From contig JAGLZW010000026.1 of the NCBI GenBank assembly GCA_023131225.1, positions 1-57,697 of the forward strand: a stretch of 57,697 nucleotides of DNA, written 5' to 3'. Positions 17,851 through 26,187 of this stretch are shown here, in pieces. A model generated the notes under the pieces. That model did not search any database and had not been told where the DNA came from. It saw only the letters and a program-made list of their open reading frames with translations. The DNA is from Candidatus Bathyarchaeota archaeon. GTDB lineage: Archaea > Thermoproteota > Bathyarchaeia > Bathyarchaeales > SOJC01. Every line of letters begins with the position of its first letter. The first letter of the stretch is position 1. Made by a program: the position numbers and the translations under genes.

Positions 17851-19710
17851 ATAGCTCTGAAAGGAGGATATTGGGGTAAAATCTTGTGGTTGAACCTAAC
17901 AACTGAACGAACGAGCGTGCAAAACTTTGGTGAGAGTTTTGCAAGGAAATATTTAGGTGGAGTGGGCTTCGCAACAAAGATGATATCTGAGGTTGTCACC
18001 AAGAATGTTAACCCTCTTGGTCCCAGAAATATTCTGGTATTTTCGACCGGTCCCTATCAGGCAGCTGAGATTGCGAGTGCTGGAAGATGGAGTGCTGCTG
18101 CTAAATCCCCGCTTACAGGATATTGGGGGGAGTCGAACGCTGGAGCTCATGCAGGTACTGAACTTAAGAGGGCTGGATTCGACGCCATAGCCATTAATGG
18201 CAGAGCTAAGAAGCCAGTCTATCTATGGATCTGTGATGGTAAAGTTGAGGTGAAAGGTGGCAACCACCTTTGGGGTATGGATACAGCTGACGTGACAGAT
18301 GTTTTAAGAGAAGAGGTTGGTGATTCAAAAGCAAGTGTAGCAGCTATAGGTCCTGCTGGAGAAAACCTTGTAAATTATGCATGCATATTGGTGGATAAGC
18401 ATGGAGCCCTAGGAAGATGTGGACTGGGCGCAGTTATGGGCTCAAAGAATCTTAAGGCCTTAGTTCTAAGAGGGACGATGCAGCCTCCTATCGCCGAGGC
18501 TGATAAGCTCAAAGAATTATATAGCAATGTTTTAAAGAAGATTTTGACCGCCTCATTCACGAAAGATAACGCTGAGCACGGTCAGGCTATGGCTGTTGTA
18601 CCTGGAGAAAAGAACGGGCGTCTCCCGATGAAGAATTGGCTTCAGGATAAATGGCCAGAAGGCGCAGAGAAGATAGGGACACCTAGATTCACTGAGGAAT
18701 TAAAGGTAAAGAGATGGCCTTGCGCCTACTGTGTGATGGGCTGTCATAGAAGAATAACCAATTCAGATTACGAATCCAAGACCGCTGGACCTGAATATGA
18801 GACCTTAGCTATGCTCGGATCAAACCTGCTTATAGATGATTTGAAGGCTATTGTTAAGGCTAATGACCTGTGCAACAGGTATGGGATTGATACAATAGAG
18901 GTCGGTGCAGTCTTGGCATGGGCCTTTGAATGTTATGAAAAGGCTCTGATAACTAAGGATGATACTGAAGGTATAGAATTAAAATGGGGCAACGGTGAAA
19001 CGCTAACCTTAATGATTGAGAAGATTGCTAAGAGGGAGGGTTTAGGCGATCTCTTAGCTGAAGGCCTAAAACCATGCGTCGAAAAATTCCCAGAGTCTAA
19101 GCTCTACGCCATCCATGCTATGGGCCAAGCCGTAGCAGCCCATGATCCTAGAGCATTCTTCGCTGAGACCGTAACGACTATAGCTTCAACCAGGGGGTCA
19201 TGCCACATACATGGCTTCGCAGAGGCTGTAGAATTTGGTGCTACCATACCTGAATTGGGGATAACTATGAAGATGGATAGGTTCGGTTGGGATAGGAAGG
19301 GTTATGTCGGAGCAGTGTATCAGGACATTCAGCAGTTCTGGAATAGCCTTGTCTGGTGCTTCTTTTACTATTTTTCTAACGTGTCATTAGACGATGAAAT
19401 AAACATCTTGAATGCTATAACTGGCTGGGATGTAACGCCCAAGGAGGCTTGGAAGATTGGTGAACGCATAGTTTGCATGCAACACTGCTTCAACTTGAGG
19501 ATGGGGCTTATCCCAAGGATGGATAATGTCATGCCCGAACGGTTGACAATCCCGCATAGGAACGGTGGAGCTGCTGGAAAGGTTCCTCCATGGCAAACGA
19601 TTCTTAAAGAGTACTGGGAAGTAAAAGATTGGGAGAATGGCATACCCACAAGAAGGAAGTTATTGGAGTTAGGACTCGAAGAGATGACTAAAGAAATCCA
19701 TGGATACTGA
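17851..19710 (+). CDS. aldehyde:ferredoxin oxidoreductase family tungsten enzyme (AOR2), AUA start likely
   Basis: About 620 residues. GYWGKILWLNL is the N-terminal signature, [4Fe-4S] ligands are C-x2-C-x3-C in CAYCVMGC (about residues 290-298), and a distal Cys lies in WNSLVWCFFYYF near 502. The first conventional start, TTG at 17884, falls inside the conserved signature and would truncate it. The only well-placed alternative is ATA at 17851, nine bases after a GGGGG-T-G run. It is on the same strand as the SDRs and the opine-dehydrogenase-like gene, which suggests oxidation of an aldehyde produced in that pathway. Confidence 0.88.
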   Translation: MALKGGYWGKILWLNLTTERTSVQNFGESFARKYLGGVGFATKMISEVVTKNVNPLGPRNILVFSTGPYQAAEIASAGRWSAAAKSPLTGYWGESNAGAHAGTELKRAGFDAIAINGRAKKPVYLWICDGKVEVKGGNHLWGMDTADVTDVLREEVGDSKASVAAIGPAGENLVNYACILVDKHGALGRCGLGAVMGSKNLKALVLRGTMQPPIAEADKLKELYSNVLKKILTASFTKDNAEHGQAMAVVPGEKNGRLPMKNWLQDKWPEGAEKIGTPRFTEELKVKRWPCAYCVMGCHRRITNSDYESKTAGPEYETLAMLGSNLLIDDLKAIVKANDLCNRYGIDTIEVGAVLAWAFECYEKALITKDDTEGIELKWGNGETLTLMIEKIAKREGLGDLLAEGLKPCVEKFPESKLYAIHAMGQAVAAHDPRAFFAETVTTIASTRGSCHIHGFAEAVEFGATIPELGITMKMDRFGWDRKGYVGAVYQDIQQFWNSLVWCFFYYFSNVSLDDEINILNAITGWDVTPKEAWKIGERIVCMQHCFNLRMGLIPRMDNVMPERLTIPHRNGGAAGKVPPWQTILKEYWEVKDWENGIPTRRKLLELGLEEMTKEIHGY

Positions 19711-19850
19711 CATGATGGGCACGTGCCCAAATAATCTCCTGTCAAATTATTGCGCTATAAGTTTTTTGAGTATGTCTGAGCTAGCCTTTGCTCGAAATTC
19801 ATTGCAATTACAGCTTTGCCATAAGAAAACTTGATGATCAAGGTGCTCAC

Positions 19851-21230
19851 TTAAATTTTTATTTTGGTTCCAGGGTTTAAGATGTTGTTTGGGTCGAATA
19901 TCTTCTTTACTTTCCTCATTAGTTCTAGCTCTTTTTTATTTAGGTACAAGTGGAGCTTTTCTGTCCTAATTTTTCCTATTCCATGCTCACCTGTTATGAC
20001 GCCTTTTAGTTCAAGGGCAACTTCGTATATTTCTTTTCTTAACTCTTCGATGTGTTCTAAACCTTTACCTTCTTTTTTCATTATATGTACATGTAAGTTA
20101 CCATCTGCGCCGTGTCCATATGCGGGTAGATGAACATCGTGTTTCTTGGAGATCTTGTCTACTGCATCTATGAGTTTGCCTATTTTTGCTGGGGGTACGG
20201 TTACGTCTAAAATGTCAGCTGTTTTGGGTTTTAGAGCTGAATATATGTTGCTTCTTATTCTTAAGATCCTTTCTTGTTCGTCTCTTGGCTCGGCGAATAA
20301 TGGTTCAAGAGAGCCGTTTTCTTTACATATTTCAGTTATTCTCAAACTCTCCGAAAGCATCTGGTCCCTGCTGGATTCAGCCTCTATTATTAGAAGGTAA
20401 CAATTCCCCTCTTTAACTGGCCAAGTTTCACCTAAATGCTTAGCTGTTTCTTCCATGAGATCCTTTTCAACATATTCTATAGCTAATGGCATTCTCCCAT
20501 CTTGTAATATCTTTGGAATACTATTTATGGCGCCATTCCGACTCTTATATGGAACGATCAATGTTGCTGTGGCTCCAAATTTTGGATAAAGCCGCAGAAT
20601 CACTTCAGTTATCACAGCTAATGTTCCTTCACTTCCTATTATAAGATGCATCAAATCGTAACCCACGTTGTTTTTCTGCAACTTTCCTCCAAGCCTCAAC
20701 ACCTCACCCGTGGGAAGCACAATTTCCATTCCTTTTACATAATTCCTCATAACTCCATATTTTATCGCTCTAGCTCCACCAGCATTTGTTGCCACAAGAC
20801 CCCCCACTTGAGCAGTTTCATCCCCTGGATGTAAAGGAAAAAATAACCCACTATCATCTACTGAGCTTGAAAGTTTTTCAAGTGTTACTCCTGCTTCCGC
20901 AACCGCCATCAAATTCTCTTTGTCTATTTGGATTTTATTCATTCTCTCCATAGTAAGAATTATGCCATTCTCAGTTGGGACAGCCCCACCTACAAGCCCT
21001 GTTCCACTACCTCTCGGAAAAACAGGGATCCTATTTTCGTTTGCGAACTTCAATATTTTAGAAATTTCTCGAGTGTTGACAGGTTTCACTAATGCAAGCT
21101 TCTTCGCAGGTAGAGGTCTAACTGGCTCAGCAGTTTCATCCACCAAATAACTTTCCATTTTCCACCTGTCAGTCACCACATAGCTTTTCCCTACAATATT
21201 TCCCAAACTCGTTATGACACTATTCTTCAA
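19851..21230 (-). CDS. FAD-linked 2-hydroxyacid dehydrogenase (GlcD-like)
   Basis: A 459-residue flavoprotein of the glycolate oxidase GlcD / D-lactate dehydrogenase type. The PP-loop FAD site reads PRGSGTGLVGGAVP near residue 80, followed by HPGDETAQVGGLVATNAGG and GSEGTLAVITE. The C-terminal GEHGIGKIRTEKL contains the substrate-side His typical of the family. No iron-sulfur GlcF partner is adjacent, so the electron acceptor is unknown. It converges on AOR2. A 2-hydroxy acid such as lactate or glycolate is the likely substrate. Confidence 0.9.
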   Translation of the reverse strand: MKNSVITSLGNIVGKSYVVTDRWKMESYLVDETAEPVRPLPAKKLALVKPVNTREISKILKFANENRIPVFPRGSGTGLVGGAVPTENGIILTMERMNKIQIDKENLMAVAEAGVTLEKLSSSVDDSGLFFPLHPGDETAQVGGLVATNAGGARAIKYGVMRNYVKGMEIVLPTGEVLRLGGKLQKNNVGYDLMHLIIGSEGTLAVITEVILRLYPKFGATATLIVPYKSRNGAINSIPKILQDGRMPLAIEYVEKDLMEETAKHLGETWPVKEGNCYLLIIEAESSRDQMLSESLRITEICKENGSLEPLFAEPRDEQERILRIRSNIYSALKPKTADILDVTVPPAKIGKLIDAVDKISKKHDVHLPAYGHGADGNLHVHIMKKEGKGLEHIEELRKEIYEVALELKGVITGEHGIGKIRTEKLHLYLNKKELELMRKVKKIFDPNNILNPGTKIKI

Positions 21231-21342
21231 GTTTCATCCCCAATTAGAGTTAAAACTCTAAGACTAAAAATATTTCTTAGCCAATAATCAGCTAATTGGT
21301 TAGTGTTGTTCAAAGCTTGCGCCGCGCTCGTAGGTGGCTTTC

Positions 21343-23268
21343 TTATAATTTTTTAGGAGGCAATTTTCCCATTTGCTCTAGTTCATCCGATACATTCTTT
21401 AACCCAAGCTCTCCAAGCTTTTCCTTAGGGATAAGCCCTGTTTTAACGTCCCATCCGCGCGTTTTGTAATACTCATCTAACATTGCTTCTAGATTCACGG
21501 TTTGTCCCTTACATGGACCATCCGGAATTGGCTCTTCGAGAAATCTAGATGGCAATCTGTCATCTTTTCGGGACAAGCCTTCTCTAATGTTATATGCCCT
21601 TTGAAGATTAACTATGCGTTCACCAGTTGTTCGCAGGGTTCTCTCGGTAGCCTTCATCCCAGTAGCGGCTGAAACTGCATCTGCAAGATCTCTGAAGAAG
21701 AAGATTGGTGGATACGCGTATCCTCCAGTTAGGCAGAGACCTAAAGAGCTAACAACTGCTGCAAAGTCTTCGCAAACTTTAACCATTATCCCCTTGTATT
21801 TTTCGTCTAGCCTGTCCGCCATTTCTGGCAGATACTCTTTACCAAAACGCCTCTCTATAGCCTTTTCAAACCCTATTTCATCCAGAAAAGCAGAGGCACG
21901 CAAATGATCTGCCCCTCTTGTGGAAACTGCATGTGCAAGTCCCATAGACTTTTGTGCCCGTCCATCTTGAGCAGGAATATCTAATCCTTTTACGTGCATC
22001 GCGTATTTTTCTGTACCACGACCAATCTGCTCTGCGACTCTTTTTGTTCCCTCGGCCAAGAGGTTTCCAATTCCTTCCCGATGAGCGATCTTACGTATGA
22101 GATCTAGGATCAGATCTTTGTCTCCCCACTTGAAAGCGATGCCTCCCGTATCTTTTTCATCAATTATCTTTTTCTCGTGAAGTTCCATTATGAAGGCTAT
22201 TACACCGCCGGTTGAAATAACATCTATCCCGTAGAGATTACACAGAATATGAGCATCAATAATTGAGTCAAGATCGTCGTTTCCCACACGCCCCCCAAAA
22301 ACGGATAGGGTTTCGTATTCAGGGTGATCGAGGATCATTCCTTTAAATCGGCCGCTTTTAACTTCTATAACGTTTTTACATGCAATTCTACAACCAGCGC
22401 ATGCTTTATCCCTTATTTTATATTTTTCAACAAGTTCTTCACCGCTAATCTTGTCGGCTGTAGGAAATACTCCTGTCTGAAAGTTCCTAACAGGAAATCT
22501 TCCAATTTCATTCATTACGCTTACAAGAATTGTTGTTCCATACTTCCTAACTTCTGGCACAAAGGGATCTGATTTAATGCGCTTATCTGCCAACGCCACA
22601 AGTTCTAAGAAACGTTCTGAATTGGCAACTTCTACAGGAAGATTCCCGTTAAGAGCAAGGGCCTTCAGATTCTTGGAACCCATAACTGCTCCTAATCCTG
22701 AACGAGCAGCAAGGCGAAAACGATCTGTAATTATACCTGCGTATCGCACAAGGTTTTCCCCGCCTTGGCCTATGCAAGCAACTTCAGTCTTCTTACCATG
22801 TTCTTCTTTTGTCACTTGCATGGTTTCATCCGTATCTTTCCCCCACAGATGCTTCGCGTCAACGATTTTGGCTTCTCCATCTTCGACATAAACATAGACA
22901 GGTTTAGAAGCACGACCTTGAAGGATAATAGCGTCGTAACCAACACGCTTCATTTGAGGTCCAAATTTCCCTCCAGAATTTGCCCCACCTAAAATGCCAG
23001 TCAGCGGGCTCTTAGCACCAACCTCATATCTTCCAGATTGTGGCCACGCTGTGCCTGACAATGGCCCAACAGTAAAGACGAGACGATTTTCTAGTCCAAG
23101 AGGATCAGTTTCAGGACCAGTTTCGTCGTAAAGAATATGGGTGCAGAACCCTGGTCCACCTAAAAATTTCTCGGCGAGTTCATTGCACAGATTTTCTTTG
23201 TATAGCTTTTTCTTTGTGAGGTCTATTCGAAGGATTTTTCCCATATACCCTTTATACTTTAGTTTGAT
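21343..23268 (-). CDS. aldehyde:ferredoxin oxidoreductase family tungsten enzyme (AOR3)
   Basis: About 640 residues with the signature GYMGKILRIDL, [4Fe-4S] ligands CAGCRIAC (about residues 285-295) and distal Cys in SLGLCLTGG near 511. AAGGAG overlaps the stop of the upstream gene, and nine bases further comes ATC (23268), the best-spaced candidate start though not a standard codon. The first ATG inside the signature is at 23244. A start at 23322 would overlap the PreA-like gene by 49 bases. It is the last gene of a compact minus-strand operon with an amidohydrolase and a PreA-like protein, so its aldehyde may come from nucleobase or heterocycle breakdown. Confidence 0.9.
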   Translation of the reverse strand: MKLKYKGYMGKILRIDLTKKKLYKENLCNELAEKFLGGPGFCTHILYDETGPETDPLGLENRLVFTVGPLSGTAWPQSGRYEVGAKSPLTGILGGANSGGKFGPQMKRVGYDAIILQGRASKPVYVYVEDGEAKIVDAKHLWGKDTDETMQVTKEEHGKKTEVACIGQGGENLVRYAGIITDRFRLAARSGLGAVMGSKNLKALALNGNLPVEVANSERFLELVALADKRIKSDPFVPEVRKYGTTILVSVMNEIGRFPVRNFQTGVFPTADKISGEELVEKYKIRDKACAGCRIACKNVIEVKSGRFKGMILDHPEYETLSVFGGRVGNDDLDSIIDAHILCNLYGIDVISTGGVIAFIMELHEKKIIDEKDTGGIAFKWGDKDLILDLIRKIAHREGIGNLLAEGTKRVAEQIGRGTEKYAMHVKGLDIPAQDGRAQKSMGLAHAVSTRGADHLRASAFLDEIGFEKAIERRFGKEYLPEMADRLDEKYKGIMVKVCEDFAAVVSSLGLCLTGGYAYPPIFFFRDLADAVSAATGMKATERTLRTTGERIVNLQRAYNIREGLSRKDDRLPSRFLEEPIPDGPCKGQTVNLEAMLDEYYKTRGWDVKTGLIPKEKLGELGLKNVSDELEQMGKLPPKKL

Positions 23269-23273
23269 GGTTA

Positions 23274-24374
23274 TCAGCTCCTTACGAGTGATATGGCGTG
23301 TTGAGGACAAATAGAATAACATAAACCACAGCTGAGGCAGTTATTTTTATCTAGGATGACCTTTCCATTTTTCATGGTGAGTGCTTGATAGGGACAAAGA
23401 TTTGCGCAAAGCTTACATGAGGTGCAGCGTCTCATGTTAATTTTGGGGTAAACTTTTTCCTTCATTTCCTCTTTCTGTTTATCTATATGCTTTAACGCGA
23501 TTCCCCGAAAATCTTGCAAGGTCTTGTATCTCTTCCTCTCCATAAATTCAATGAGTTCGTGTTTTATGTGATTAACAACTTGCAAGCCGTGCATAATAGG
23601 GGCGGTACAGAGTTCAACGCATTGTGCCCCTGCCATAATCATTTCAACAACATCTCGGCCTCTGAAGACTCCGCCGATGCCGATTACAGGTATTTTCACT
23701 TTTCGTGCTATGTCAGTGATGCATCTCACAGCGACTGTACGAATAGCAGCGCCAGAGAGCCATCCTTCTCCTCTAACGCTACCGAGATAGGGTTTTCCAG
23801 TTTCAACGTTTATTGCTAAGACTGGACCGATGGAGTCGATGGCTGAAACAGCGTCGGCACCAAACCTCTCAACTTTTATGACTTTTTTTAAAAGGTCTTG
23901 CCAATTCGCCCTTACTTTGGCAATCACAGGAATTTTGACTACGGATTTGGTGGCTTTAAGCATTGGTAAGATATGTTGTACGTCATAGGAGACTATTTCG
24001 ATAAAGTCAGCCCCGGCATCTTCAACCAAAGAGGCGATTTTTTCAACTTCTTCTCCTGTAAAGTCAATACTGGCGATGACTGGAACACCAAGACGCTTCA
24101 CCTCTTGTATCTCATGTTCAACCCATATTTGAGAAGGAAGGTCGGACCACTTTTCTGCATTAATTAACGTGTCTCTGTCTACCTGAGCCATATGAGGAAA
24201 AGGATTCTCAGCTGCAATCAGTCTTATTGTTTTTGTTGTTACGGCGCCGAAACCTGCTTTTATCGCGCGTCTAAGTGTTTCACTATCGCGACTGTACGGT
24301 CCTGCGGCAAGGATAAGTGGGTTTGAAAGAGGCACTCCACATAATGAAAGAGATATATCAACTGATTTTGCCAT
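23274..24374 (-). CDS. dihydropyrimidine/dihydroorotate dehydrogenase-like protein fused to 2[4Fe-4S] ferredoxin (PreA-like)
   Basis: FMN TIM-barrel oxidoreductase (residues 1 to about 295) joined to a ferredoxin tail with two clusters, CTSCKLCANLCP and CLSCGLCYSICP. The N-terminal SLCGVPLSNPLILAAGP and the phosphate loop IGIGGVFRGRD are typical of the dihydroorotate dehydrogenase / dihydropyrimidine dehydrogenase superfamily. The fusion architecture matches PreA, which reduces uracil or thymine. The start at 24374 gives the family N-terminus; upstream in-frame ATGs overlap the amidohydrolase. It lies between an amidohydrolase and AOR3, so ferredoxin-linked redox chemistry on a nitrogen heterocycle is a fair inference. 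Confidence 0.85.
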   Translation of the reverse strand: MAKSVDISLSLCGVPLSNPLILAAGPYSRDSETLRRAIKAGFGAVTTKTIRLIAAENPFPHMAQVDRDTLINAEKWSDLPSQIWVEHEIQEVKRLGVPVIASIDFTGEEVEKIASLVEDAGADFIEIVSYDVQHILPMLKATKSVVKIPVIAKVRANWQDLLKKVIKVERFGADAVSAIDSIGPVLAINVETGKPYLGSVRGEGWLSGAAIRTVAVRCITDIARKVKIPVIGIGGVFRGRDVVEMIMAGAQCVELCTAPIMHGLQVVNHIKHELIEFMERKRYKTLQDFRGIALKHIDKQKEEMKEKVYPKINMRRCTSCKLCANLCPYQALTMKNGKVILDKNNCLSCGLCYSICPQHAISLVRS

Positions 24375-24388
24375 AATTATTCGCCCAT

Positions 24389-25720
24389 TTAGAGTTTCCA
24401 TAAATTTTTTGCGGCTTCTGTGCATTTTCTTCTTGCAGTATTTTCATCAATGGTGAGTACTTTTCTGTTTCTGACTATTCTTTTGCCATTCACGATAACA
24501 TCTCGCACTACGTTTCCGTCTCCGAAAACAACGAGATGTGTAATCAGATTTTCTGTTGTAACTGGTGTGGGAGCGTTTAGGTCTACGGTGATTAGATCCG
24601 CCTTTTTTCCCGGAGTTATTGAACCTATGAGGCTTTCCATGCCAATTGCCTTTGCACTATCAATTGTAGCCATTCGGATAACCGTTTCCGCAGGCATAAC
24701 GCTGGCATCTTGGAGGTTTCCTTTATGTATAAGGAAAGCAGCCCTCATAACCTTGAACATGTCCTGAATATACCCATCTGTTCCGAGTCCTACAGTAAAA
24801 CCTTGCTCCAGAAAACTCGGAATGGGAGCAATACCTCCTCCGACTTCGCAGTTACTGAGAGGCATATGCGCAACTTTTGCGTCGTGTTCCCGTAATATCT
24901 TAATTTCTTTAGGAGTTGTATGCACACATTGGGATACTAGAAGATCATGGCCTAAGAAACCTATTTTCTCATAGTACTCAACTGGAAGTTGTTGGTACTT
25001 GGCAGCGCAGTACTTTGATTCATACGCTCCCTCTTCGAGGTGGATATGTATGCCAGTGGGATATTTGTCGGCGAGGTCTCTTACTTTCTTTAAAAGATCT
25101 GTACTACAAGTAAACGTGGTATGTGTACAAAACATGCCTCTGGTTAGAGAGTTATTTTTACTGTTCCACTTTTTAATAAAATTGAGGTTTTCTTCAACTC
25201 CTTTCCAACCATTCTCTTCACTTATCCGTTCAGTGACCTCGAAACTCAGTGTGGAACGTAAACCGACTTCTTCAGTAGCCTTGGCTTCAACGTCTAGCGC
25301 CCCTGGAATGGAGTTGGGAGCCTCAAGAATGTCCGCACAACATGTTGTCCCGGTCTTTGCCATTTCAATGAACGACATCAAAGCTGCGGCATGAATTTGT
25401 TCTTTATTTAACACGTTTTCTACATTGGGCCACCAAAATTCTTTCAGGAATGCGATAAAACTAGATGGAGCTTCAGAAACAGGTATGCCATGAGATAAAA
25501 TGCCGTACATGTGGTTATGGCTGCTAACCAGTCCCGGCATCACCACGCCTTCTTTTACATCAACAATCTCATCGGCACTGTAAGACTTTTCGATTTCTTT
25601 TGCAGGTCCCACATCAACGACTTCATCACCCTCCACGATAACGGCTCCATGGGGAATAACTCCATATTCATCATTCATTGTTAAAACATACATTCCCTTG
25701 ACAAGTAACGATTTCACCAA
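24389..25720 (-). CDS. metal-dependent amidohydrolase/deaminase (SsnA / MTA-SAH deaminase-like)
   Basis: A 443-residue aminohydrolase of the TRZ/ATZ/cytosine-deaminase superfamily. Metal-site residues are visible: H-x-H in SSHNHMYG, His in HIHLEEG, His in QCVHTT and Asp in LGTDGY. Flanking beta-sandwich strands (LLVKGMYVLTMN, and ITPGKKADLITVD) are normal. It resembles SsnA and the adenosine-derivative deaminases. It starts the three-gene operon with PreA-like and AOR3 genes. The substrate is probably a purine, pyrimidine or related heterocycle. An Asp-rather-than-His variant elsewhere in the site was not tested. Confidence 0.85.
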   Translation of the reverse strand: MVKSLLVKGMYVLTMNDEYGVIPHGAVIVEGDEVVDVGPAKEIEKSYSADEIVDVKEGVVMPGLVSSHNHMYGILSHGIPVSEAPSSFIAFLKEFWWPNVENVLNKEQIHAAALMSFIEMAKTGTTCCADILEAPNSIPGALDVEAKATEEVGLRSTLSFEVTERISEENGWKGVEENLNFIKKWNSKNNSLTRGMFCTHTTFTCSTDLLKKVRDLADKYPTGIHIHLEEGAYESKYCAAKYQQLPVEYYEKIGFLGHDLLVSQCVHTTPKEIKILREHDAKVAHMPLSNCEVGGGIAPIPSFLEQGFTVGLGTDGYIQDMFKVMRAAFLIHKGNLQDASVMPAETVIRMATIDSAKAIGMESLIGSITPGKKADLITVDLNAPTPVTTENLITHLVVFGDGNVVRDVIVNGKRIVRNRKVLTIDENTARRKCTEAAKNLWKL

Positions 25721-25877
25721 TTCGCATCCCCATTGCCCTGTAGAATTGGTGGCGTCTTTAATTAATAGTTAGCGCCCAACAAGAGTCCATATTATTTCAA
25801 CAAATTCGTTATACATGATGCTTGTACTACAGCTGTGTTAACAATTTGCATTGTTTTTTCCTTGAGATTTGCTCCAA

Positions 25878-26164
25878 TTATGCAGTTTTCAGTCTTTCTT
25901 GGAACAATTTTTGGATATCTTCTTCGCTTGAAGTGGTCCGGCGCCCAAGTATTCGTTGTTTACAATAATCGCTCCTAAGGTTCCACACTTTAATACTTTC
26001 TCTCGTTTGTTAGTGTCGAAATCATTCATTACAGCACGATCCCCGAATTCTTTTGCTATTTCTTTAACTCTTTCAGAGTTCAGTTTGGAAGAAGTCAGGT
26101 CAATATGTGCAGTGAATGCATATGCCTGCGCGCGTAGAATTTTGCGGAATTGAAAAAATAAGTC
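25878..26164 (-). pseudogene. frameshifted remnant of a small conserved protein, not identified
   Basis: Below the threshold of simple ORF calling, a minus-strand frame open from 26164 to a UGA at 25889 reads as protein-like sequence without an ATG, GTG or TTG near its beginning (AFTAHIDLTSSKLNSERV, later GAIIVNNEYLGAGPL). At the GPL block the reading continues sensibly only in another frame (S-E-E-D-I-Q-K-L-F-Q-E-R-L-K-T-A, stop at 25878), so one indel separates the halves. The C-terminal pattern VNNEYLGAGPL-SEEDIQKLF resembles the end of a thioredoxin-like fold. It lies in the 467-base gap between the amidohydrolase and pckA; the rest of that gap is A/T-rich promoter sequence. Confidence 0.5.
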
Positions 26165-26187
26165 TTAAAATGTGACACAAACCTTAG

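Noticed and set aside
17884-19710. TTG at 17884 as the start of AOR2
   Set aside because: It lies within the conserved GKIL-x-LNL motif and would remove the family N-terminus.
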